Part shown: positions 57,212-64,000 of the stretch, in pieces | Layout of the letters: every line of letters begins with the position of its first letter | Numbering within the stretch: position 1 is the stretch's first letter | Source: Acidimicrobiales bacterium | Lineage (GTDB): Bacteria > Actinomycetota > Acidimicrobiia > Acidimicrobiales > Iamiaceae | Direction of reading: 5' to 3' | Length of the DNA stretch: 64,000 nucleotides | Assembly (NCBI GenBank): GCA_035630295.1 | Contig: DASQKY010000028.1 | Location: 1 to 64,000, forward strand | The notes under the pieces: generated by a model | What the model saw: only the letters and a program-made list of their open reading frames with translations | What the model was told of the DNA's origin: nothing | Databases searched by the model: none | Made by a program: the position numbers and the translations under genes

Positions 57212-60200
57212 TCAGTCCTCGGGGTTGGGCAGGCCTTGGGCCCGATCGTCGAACTCGGGGCGACCCATCAGTTCCGCGTAGAGCCCCGATCGATCACCCG
57301 TTGCTCGCAGGAACCTGACACCGTCACTGCGCTCAGCCGAGCTGGGCGCCCGGCCCAAGATCTCGTCGTAGGCCGCGGCGACCAGCACCCGCAGCGGTTC
57401 ATCCAGCGTGGCCAGGGTCCGCACCAGCGCCCGAGGCGACGTGCCCGCCGCCAGCCGCGCCGTCCAGAACTCCAGGCCGGCCGCGTCCGGGGCCCGGTTC
57501 AGCAGCCGTTCGTACACCCGGGTCACGAACCCGGCATCGGTCCCCCCGGCCAAGGACGCGAACTCCGGGGAGGCGGCCAGGTCAGCCAACAACCGCTCGT
57601 AGCGACCGTCGGCCAGCAACCGGGCCGTCCAGAAGGCGCGGCCCCCAGCATCGGCGGGGCGGCCCAGCATCGTCTCATAGGCGTCGTCGACCACCCGGCC
57701 CACCGCTTCGGGCGTCCGCGCCATGCTCCGGGCGAAGGCCTCGGGGCTGGTGCCACCGTCCAGGCGACCGGTCCAGTGGTCATAGCCCCCCTGGTCCGGG
57801 CACCGACCCAACAGCTCCAGGTACACCAGGCGCACAACCGCCCCGGATCCCGGCTCGGTGAACGCCTCACACTCGAACTCCGGCAACACCGTGAAGGGCA
57901 CCACGTCGGTGACCAACGGGGGCACCAACGTCCCCCCGAAGAACCGGGCCGACAAGCTGTGGGCGCCCACCGGCAGGTCCACCGTGGACAACACCGCTTC
58001 GCCGTCCACCACAGGAGCCACCCCGATGGTCTCGGAACCGTCCAGGAACTCCACCGTCCCCGACGTGGCCGGCGCCACCGCTGCCGCCAACGTGACCTCC
58101 GACCCCGCCCGCGCCGAGGCCTCCGGCGACACCGCCAAGGTCGCCCCGGCGACCGTCACCCGCCCCAGCAGCACCGGCTCCCCCACCGGCAGGCACGTGA
58201 ACACGTAGGGCAGGCCCAGGGCATCGGTCCGGGTGCGGATGACCACCGAGTCCAACGTCACCGGCACCACCTCACCCGGCGCCCCCGCCAACGGGAACGA
58301 CCCCGTCTCCCCATGGAACGACACCACCTGATCGACATCCACCGTCGCCGGGTTGGGCGTGGCCGGGATGGTCGTCCCGAACCGGCGCTCCACCGCAGTC
58401 GCCGTCCCCGACCCCCCCGGGCCAATGGCCATCTCGACGCCCTCCAGGTTTTCGACCCCCACCGGGCTCACCGTCTCGTTGGGAAGGAGCCCGGAGAAGC
58501 CGTTGGTTGAGGAGAAGCTGCGGTCGGTCAAGATCCGCACGTCGAGGTGGTCCAAGTCGACCTGTCCGACCGGTCGGGCGGAGGGGAGGTTGGCCTGGGC
58601 CACTACGTTGGCCCGGAACCCCACGTCAGGCGCCCCTCCCGGGGCGATGCACTCGTAGATCGTCCCCACCGCCGGCAACACCGTGAACGGCACCGTGCCC
58701 TGGGTCGGCAGGAACAGGTCGTCACCCGAGTACTGGACGGTGAGCTGTCGGGTCCCGATGGGCACATCCACCGGCAGGCGCACCAACAACGTCCCCACGG
58801 CGGTAGAGCGGGTCAGGGTGAGCTCGGGTTCGAAGCCCAGGATCAACATCCCCCCGGGCCGGGTGAAGTCGACAGGCCGGCCATCGAGGAGCACACGCAC
58901 CAGCCCGGACGGCCGGACGTTGCCGACCGTGGGCCCCACGTTGGCGCTGATGGTGAGAGTGTTCCCCTGGCGGACCGTGTGGGGGGTGACCGGCACGCTG
59001 CCGAAGGTGACGGTGGTGGTGCGGCGAGTGGCTTCGACCATGACCGTCTCCGACGTGCTGCGGGCCAGGGCTCCCGGAGTGGGGGCGATCATCGGTGCCG
59101 CGGTGCCGTCCACGACCTCGAAGGCGACTGTGACCGGGCCCGGATCGACAGCCGGGCCACCGGGGGCCCCGAAGGCGATCCGCAGGCGCCGCGAGACCGT
59201 GGCTCCGGGCGCGACGTCCACTGAGTCACCGACCGAGCCGATGACCACGCGCGTCGCCCCGACGCTCAGGGCCACCGGCTGCCAGGCCTGCCCGTCGAAG
59301 TGCTCCAGCACCACCCGATCAGGCGTGAAGGCCCCGGTGCCCACAGGTCGCCGCAAGGTGACATCGAGGCGGGCCCCGTCGAGAGCGGCGCCCAGGCCGG
59401 TGTTGGTGATGGACAGGTCGAACTCGACCGGGGAGGCGCCGATCTGGATGCGCTCGGGGAGGTTGGCGCTGATGAGGGGAGCGGCGGCCACCAGGTACTC
59501 AGTGCGCTCCGAGGTCGACCGGGCGTACGGCGGCGTACCCCGGTACTCCGCGGCCAGGTGCCGCACGCCGGCCGGCAGGGCGCTGGTGGCCAGGGTGGCG
59601 GTGCCGTCAGGGGCCAGGGTGGCGTTGCCCAGGGTGGTGGATCCATTGGTGAAGTCCACCGACCCCGACAGGTCCACTCCCGCGCTCTCCGCCGCGCACT
59701 CCGGATCGCGGGGCTCGTCCACGCTCACCGTGGCCGTCAAGGTGACCTCGTCACCCACCCGGGACCCCTCCACCGGGGAGACGGCCAGGGCGGTGGTGGT
59801 CTCACACGGCGCATCCGGCGGCAGCGGGATGTCGCCCTGAAGGGTCATGGCCAGGGCGTGGCCGCTGCCGGCCAGCTGCTCGTTGACCGGCTCGACCAGG
59901 GTGCTGTCGCACTGCGGGGTGGCCACCACCGGGGGCACGGTGAAGTCGGGGTCCGCCATCGTGACCCGACCGTCGGGACCAGCCGGCCCGTAGGGGACGG
60001 TGGAGTCGAGGGTGAGCGACACCGGGGTGGTCCGGCACTCGCCCGGGAAGGGCAGGGGCTGGGTCTCGCCGGTGGGGATGACCTCGATGTCCAGGTCGAC
60101 GGTCAGGCTGGCCTGCAGCAACAGGTTGCCGTCGGGGTCGACCGACCCGGTGACCGTGCCCGGGGTGACCTCGGAGAAGGTGGCGTCGATGAACACCGTG

Positions 60201-60513
60201 GCCCGCAGCGGCGTGGTGATCTCCTGTTCGAAGCTCACCGTCGGGGTGGAGAAGGTCCCGTCGCTGATCACCCCGGTCTGATCGTCGACCTCGCCGGCGA
60301 ACTCAGTCGGGGCGGTCAGGGCGTACGGCTCATCCGCGTCATGGATCTGGAGGGTGCCCGTGCCCTCCACCAGGGCCAGGGTGAAGCCCTGCTCGGCCCG
60401 GGGAGCGGAGGCCCCCGGGGGCGCTGCTCCTACTGGGGGGGGGGGGCAAAAGCGACGGCGAGCATCGACGCCAGCACGGTCGTCACCATCACCACGATTC
60501 TCTTGGACAGCAT
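57212..60513 (-). CDS. Large secreted Ig-like and DUF4214 repeat protein, signal peptide out of frame across poly-C
   Basis: A minus-strand ATG at 60513 starts a textbook signal peptide (MLSKRIVVMVTTVLASMLAV, then AFA). The frame then enters a 12-C tract (60435-60446) and stops at TAG four bases after it. With one more C (13) or two fewer (10), the frame continues uninterrupted for ~1100 residues: 'PPPPVGAAPPGASAPRAEQG', then beta-rich repeats, two clear bacterial Ig-like domains ('GSVDFTNGSTTLGNATLAPD', 'GTVEFLDGSETIGVAPVVDG') and three or four C-terminal DUF4214 repeats ('VRLVYLELLGRCPDQGGYDH', 'FVTRVYERLLNRAPDAAGLE'). As sequenced, the protein lacks an in-frame exported start. Phase variation or a sequencing/assembly error are both possible. 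The SD AGGGGGAT precedes the ATG. Confidence 0.8.
60435..60446. repeat. 12-base poly-G (poly-C on coding strand) tract
   Basis: A run of 12 G on the plus strand lies exactly at the signal-peptide/mature junction of the DUF4214 protein, and its length sets the frame. It is the longest homopolymer I noticed in the window; the next longest runs are about 7 or 8. Confidence 0.9.
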
Positions 60514-60792
60514 GATCGGGGATCCCCCTGTTGATGGACACTTCTCCGCGTCGCACGCTCCACACCCCACAGGGCGGACGCGTGCTCTCCCGCACCATGC
60601 CCAAGCCAATCTTGCTGAACCTGCGCGATATGCACCGTGCGAGAAGAATGCAGCTACTGCCACACTCCCCCGCCGGCCCCGAACCAGGCCAGCAGCGCGG
60701 TCACCAGGCCGCCGGGCCCCCGGACGCCGGGCCCCGGGTCGCCCGGGCCGAGCGGCCGGGCCCCGGTCCGCGATCCGGCGGGACCGCCGGGC
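60514..60792. other. Upstream region of the DUF4214 gene
   Basis: 279 bases between two minus-strand genes. 60570-60660 is A/T-richer than its surroundings and includes GCATAT and TTGGCT on the minus strand, so the promoter of the secreted protein probably lies there. SD AGGGGGAT sits near 60524-60531. A Gly/Pro-rich open frame on the minus strand (60665-60790) shows no start signals. Confidence 0.4.
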
Positions 60793-61581
60793 TCAGGCGT
60801 CGCGGCGGCACCAGTAGACGACGGTGACGTAGGGCAGCTCGAAGGTCTCGTCGAAATCGGCCACCAGGGCCCGCACCTCGTCGGCCAGCCGGGCCCGCTC
60901 CTCGGCCGGCTGGGCCGCGATGTAGGAGGTGGACAGCACCCGGGCCACCAGGGTCTCGGCGTCGAGGACCTGGCGGTAGGTGGTGTCGTAGCGCTGCACC
61001 GGGCCGAAGGGGGTGGCGAGGGCGTCGATGCGGGCGGCCCAGTCCTCCTCCACCGTGTAGGGCACCTGCCACTGGCCCCGCTGGTCCCAGCGGATGAGCC
61101 GGCTCAGCTCGGCCACCCACGGCTCGGCGGTGTCGCGCTCGTTCCACACCAGGCCCAGGCCGCCGCCGGGCCCGAGCACCCGGGCCGTCTCCCGCAGGGC
61201 CACCTCGGGGTCGAACCAGTGGAAGGCCTGGGCCACGGTCACCGCGTCGACCGAGGCGGCGGGCAGCGGGAGGTGCTCGGCCGTGCCGTCGAGCACCGAC
61301 GCCCCGGGCACGCCCGCCTGCAGCCGGGCCCGCATCTCGGCCACCGGCTCCACCGCCACCACCTCGGCCCCGGTGGGGACCAGCAGGCGGGTGAGCTTGC
61401 CGGTGCCGGCGGCCAGGTCCAGCACCCGGGCCCCGGGGCCGATGCCCAGCTCCCGGCACAGCACCTCGACGGCATCGGCCGGGTACGACGGGCGGCCCCG
61501 CTCGTAGTCGTCGGCGCCGACCGAGAACCCGGTGGCCGCGGCCACCATCACCCTCGGGTCGGGGTCGGGCCCGTCGGCCAC
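60793..61581 (-). CDS. Class I SAM-dependent methyltransferase
   Basis: A 262-residue protein. 'GARVLDLAAGTGKLTRLLVP' is the SAM glycine motif, 'EVVAVEPVAEMRARL' the acidic strand, 'VTVAQAFHWFDPEVALRETA' a family segment, and 'VLGPGGGLGLVWNERD' the post-motif. It is similar to the UbiE/Trm-like group whose 'QAFHWF' motif is frequent in actinobacteria. The substrate is unknown. It begins at GTG 4 bases after the MaoC stop; an internal ATG at residue 12 (VAAATGFSVG) is an alternative start. Confidence 0.88.
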   Translation of the reverse strand: MADGPDPDPRVMVAAATGFSVGADDYERGRPSYPADAVEVLCRELGIGPGARVLDLAAGTGKLTRLLVPTGAEVVAVEPVAEMRARLQAGVPGASVLDGTAEHLPLPAASVDAVTVAQAFHWFDPEVALRETARVLGPGGGLGLVWNERDTAEPWVAELSRLIRWDQRGQWQVPYTVEEDWAARIDALATPFGPVQRYDTTYRQVLDAETLVARVLSTSYIAAQPAEERARLADEVRALVADFDETFELPYVTVVYWCRRDA

Positions 61582-61585
61582 GGGC

Positions 61586-62110
61586 TCAGGCGCCGTCGCC
61601 GTCGGCCCACACCGCGTCGACGTCGTAGGGGCGGGGCCGCTGCGGGGCGTTCTCGGCCGTCCACACCATGACCTTGCGCCGGAAGTAGCAGACCTCCTCG
61701 CCCCGCTGGTTGATGCCCTTGGTCTCCACGGTGACGATGCCCCGGTCGCCCTTGGACGTGAGCTTCTTGTCGAGGACCCGGGTCTCGGCGTGGATGGTGT
61801 CGCCGTGGAAGGTGGGCTTGGAGTGCTTCAGCACCTCCACCTCCAGGTTGGCCACGGCCTGGCCCGAGACGTCGGGCACGCTCATGCCCAGCACCAGCGA
61901 GTAGACGAGGTTGCCCACCACCACGTTGCGGCCCTGGGGGGCCTGGGCCGCGTACCAGTCGTTGGTGTGCAGTGGGTGGTGGTTCATGGTGATCATGCAG
62001 AACAGGTGGTCGTCGTACTCGGTGATCGTCTTGCCCGGCCAGTGCCGGTAGACGTCGCCCACCTCGAAGTCCTCGAAGGTGCGGCCGAAGGGGCGCTCGT
62101 GGGTGGTCAC
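61586..62110 (-). CDS. MaoC family dehydratase
   Basis: A 174-residue hotdog-fold protein: 'GRTFEDFEVGDVYRHWPGKT', 'CMITMNHHPLHTNDWYAAQA', 'NVVVGNLVYSLVLGMSVPDV', and 'KPTFHGDTIHAETRVLDKK'. The 'NHHPLHTN' loop corresponds to the catalytic Asp/His loop of MaoC hydratases, here with Asn-His and no clear Asp. It may hydrate enoyl-CoAs or act as a mesaconyl-CoA-type dehydratase. GTG at 62110 has an AGGAGG SD. It forms an operon with the methyltransferase. Confidence 0.9.
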   Translation of the reverse strand: MTTHERPFGRTFEDFEVGDVYRHWPGKTITEYDDHLFCMITMNHHPLHTNDWYAAQAPQGRNVVVGNLVYSLVLGMSVPDVSGQAVANLEVEVLKHSKPTFHGDTIHAETRVLDKKLTSKGDRGIVTVETKGINQRGEEVCYFRRKVMVWTAENAPQRPRPYDVDAVWADGDGA

Positions 62111-62205
62111 CGGGGGGGTCCTCCTGTCGGGGGTGGCTGGCGGCGCCAGCGTAGGGGCGAGCCCTCGGGCACCCCCACCCGGAGCGCGGGCCGTAGCCTG
62201 GCCCC

Positions 62206-63285
62206 ATGGCCGGACCCGTGCGCGTCGCCCTGGCCCTGGGCAGCGGGGGGGCCCGGGGCAACGCCCACATCGGGGCCGTCCAGGTGCTGGAGGAGCGGGG
62301 GGCCGAGATCGTCACCATCGCCGGCTCGTCCATGGGCGCGCTGGTCGGTGGGGTCCGGGCCGCCGGCCACCTCGACGACCTGATCGAGTGGATGACCGGG
62401 CTGCGCCAGCGCGACGTGGTGCGCATGCTGGACCCCTCGCTGTCGGCGCCGGGGGCCATCCGGGGCGAGAAGATCATGGCCCGGGTCCGGGAGCTGCTCG
62501 ACGGGGCCCGCATCGAGGACCTGCCCATCCCCTACACCGCGGTGGCCACCGACCTCCTGGGCCGCCGGGAGGTGTGGTTCCAGCGGGGGCCGGCCGACAC
62601 CGCCATCCGGGCCTCCATCGCCATCCCCGGGGTCATCACCCCGGTGGTGTTGAACGGGCGCCTCCTGGCCGACGGCGGGATCATGAACCCTGTGCCCCTG
62701 GCGCCCACCGCGGCGGCTGGGGCCGACCTGACCGTGGCCGTGTCGCTCCTGGGCGAGCCCCGGGAGGCGGCGCCGGCGCCCCCGGTGCAGGAGACCTCCG
62801 AGCCCCGGCCCATGGAGGAGTGGACCGAGCGCTTCCGCTCCGGGGCGGCCCACCTGCTCGACCGGGACGTGGTGCGCGCCGTCCTCCACCGCTTCGGCGG
62901 CTCCGACGGTGAGGGTGGCCAAGGGGCCGCCGGCGACGGGGACGGCCCGGCGCTGCTGGTGGCCGACGCGGCCGAGGTGGTGGCACCCGACGGGACCGCG
63001 GCCGGGCCCGTCCCTCCCGTCGCCGAGGCCCTGGTCGACGCCGTCTTCGAGGAGCTACCGGCCGGGCTGGGCCGGGCCGACGTCATGAGCCACTCCATCG
63101 ACGCCATGCAGTCCCTGCTGATCCGCTACCGCATGGCCGGCTACCCGCCCGACGTGCTGGTCACCGTGCCCCGGGACGCCTGTCGCAGCCTGGACTACCA
63201 CCGGGCCGCGGAGATGATCGAGCTGGGCCGCACCCTCACCATCGAGGCCCTGGACCGGGCCGAGGTGCTGCCGGCGCCGAGCTGA
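62206..63285 (+). CDS. Patatin-like phospholipase family protein (RssA-like)
   Basis: A 359-residue cytoplasmic patatin. The oxyanion loop is 'LALGSGGARGNAHIGAV' (~8-20), the nucleophile elbow is 'IAGSSMGALVGGVRAAGH' with Ser in G-S-S-M-G (~40-44), and the dyad Asp is in 'LLADGGIMNPVPLAPTA' (~156-159). C-terminal ~130 residues are helical with a basic/acidic mix, extending the family core. It should cleave acyl esters of membrane lipids. TAGCCT at 62194-62199 is 6 bases before the ATG. Confidence 0.92.
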   Translation: MAGPVRVALALGSGGARGNAHIGAVQVLEERGAEIVTIAGSSMGALVGGVRAAGHLDDLIEWMTGLRQRDVVRMLDPSLSAPGAIRGEKIMARVRELLDGARIEDLPIPYTAVATDLLGRREVWFQRGPADTAIRASIAIPGVITPVVLNGRLLADGGIMNPVPLAPTAAAGADLTVAVSLLGEPREAAPAPPVQETSEPRPMEEWTERFRSGAAHLLDRDVVRAVLHRFGGSDGEGGQGAAGDGDGPALLVADAAEVVAPDGTAAGPVPPVAEALVDAVFEELPAGLGRADVMSHSIDAMQSLLIRYRMAGYPPDVLVTVPRDACRSLDYHRAAEMIELGRTLTIEALDRAEVLPAPS

Positions 63286-63397
63286 TCCCGGCACCGGGCC
63301 GCGTCAGGGGCGACGGCCCAGGAAGCAGAGGAAGCGAGGCCTCCGGGGTGCTCGCGGATGTGAGCGGGGACGGGTCGGATCGGTACCTTTTGCGGCC

Positions 63398-64000
63398 ATG
63401 AGCGCCACTCCCGACCTCGCCGCCGCCGCCTCGGTCCTCGACTCCGCCCAGGCCGTGGTGGACGCGGCCGTGGCCGTGCTGGCCCGCGACTCGATCGATG
63501 CCCGCCAGGTCCTGGCCTACGAGGTGGCCCACGCCTCGGCCGGCCTGGCCACCGGGCGGGCCCTGCTCGACTACGGGGCCAAGGGGGAGGTCGAGGCCAC
63601 CATCACCTGCGCCTTCGTGGCCGACGCGGTGGGCGACCTGGCCGGCAAGGTCTTCGGCCGGGAGGCCGAGTGGGGCGTGGAGCCCGGGGCCCTGGACGGC
63701 ACCCGGACCTTCCTGGCCGCCTTCCGCGACCCGGAGGTGCTGGCCTCGGTCACCGACGGGGGGCCCCGCCACCTGGACTCCGACTTCGAGCTGGTGCAGG
63801 ACACCTTCCGGCGCTTCGCCGACAAGGAGCTGGCTCCCATCGCCGAGCACATCCACCGCACCAACGGCGACATCCCCGAGGAGATCATCACCGGCCTGGC
63901 CGAGCTGGGGGCCTTCGGCCTGTCCATCCCCACCGAGTACGGCGGCTACGGCGAGGGCGGGGAGGGCGAGTACATCGGCATGGTGGTGGCCACCGAGGAG
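63398..64000 (+). CDS. Acyl-CoA dehydrogenase family protein (truncated by window end)
   Basis: The first 201 codons of a longer gene. The N-terminal ~120 residues are a helical extension ('VVDAAVAVLARDSIDARQVL', 'HASAGLATGRALLDYGAK'). The acyl-CoA dehydrogenase N-domain begins with 'FRRFADKELAPIAEHIHRTN' and 'GLAELGAFGLSIPTEYGGYG'. The extended N-terminus is known in a subgroup of large actinobacterial/proteobacterial acyl-CoA dehydrogenases. TACCTT at 63384-63389 is 8 bases from the ATG at 63398. Confidence 0.88.
   Translation, partial: MSATPDLAAAASVLDSAQAVVDAAVAVLARDSIDARQVLAYEVAHASAGLATGRALLDYGAKGEVEATITCAFVADAVGDLAGKVFGREAEWGVEPGALDGTRTFLAAFRDPEVLASVTDGGPRHLDSDFELVQDTFRRFADKELAPIAEHIHRTNGDIPEEIITGLAELGAFGLSIPTEYGGYGEGGEGEYIGMVVATEE

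Noticed and set aside
60665-60790. A Gly/Pro-rich frame on the minus strand ending in a short hydrophobic segment
   Set aside because: No start codon with a promoter or SD, and no recognisable domain; it lies in the upstream region of the DUF4214 gene.
1-64000. tRNA or rRNA genes
   Set aside because: No T-loop consensus or rRNA-like conserved stretch was seen on reading both strands, though a covariance search was not possible.

Overview
The window is a very GC-rich chromosomal segment with a strong G/C bias at third codon positions. F420-type LLM oxidoreductase, DUF3039, DUF2510, DUF222-HNH, WYL regulators, VanW and acyl-CoA/MaoC lipid genes point to an actinobacterium. The mix of long repeat-rich secreted proteins and leaderless genes suggests class Acidimicrobiia (Iamia-like); that placement is an inference from gene content, not a measured phylogeny. 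I found no rRNA, tRNA, CRISPR array, insertion sequence, phage or replication origin. Genes are tightly packed and no gene-free stretch exceeds 300 bases; the largest gaps (32711-32930, 56961-57211, 60514-60792) are described as features.

Layout. 1-6580: split-barrel oxidoreductase and WYL regulator around a shared promoter, small metal/VOC/Nudix proteins, a DUF222-HNH nuclease and a CmcI-like methyltransferase. 6599-8833: recG. 8924-16294: a surface-polysaccharide locus with a coiled-coil methyltransferase, a GT4 glycosyltransferase, a fused double glycosyltransferase and a Wzm/Wzt ABC exporter with a glycan-binding tail. 16342-17435: a second WYL regulator behind a 26-codon leaderless leader ORF. 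17520-25008: a ~1970-residue repeat-rich surface protein with an LSNTG anchor tail, then a glycosidase-like lipoprotein. 25016-27666: an SDR/MaoC/LURP-like operon. 27794-33695: VanW, a FAD reductase, nitronate monooxygenase behind a palindromic operator, a pair of palindromic repeats, DUF3039, VOC and a queuosine-precursor transporter. 33704-41744: secreted lipase, LLM oxidoreductase, MFS exporter and a coupled pair of ABC exporters. 41804-48328: an OatA-like acyltransferase with two SGNH domains, a CAP lipoprotein, an ABC1/UbiB kinase, DUF2752 and a degenerate SMC/ABC-type ATPase. 48333-55352: gamma-carbonic anhydrase, oligopeptidase B, flavin reductase, acyl-CoA dehydrogenase, MBL hydrolase, alpha/beta hydrolase and a SnoaL-like protein. 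55467-60513: a metzincin lipoprotein and a DUF4214/Ig-like secreted protein whose signal peptide is out of frame across a 12-base poly-C tract. 60793-64000: methyltransferase, MaoC, patatin and a truncated acyl-CoA dehydrogenase.

Two themes stand out. First, much of the window builds or decorates the cell surface: glycan export and assembly, glycan O-acylation, VanW, a giant anchored protein, CAP, a metzincin, and a candidate phase-variable secreted protein. Second, about twenty genes carry a TAnnnT -10 box only 6-9 bases before the start codon, meaning leaderless mRNAs. Most of the secreted proteins instead have a 5' leader with a Shine-Dalgarno sequence.
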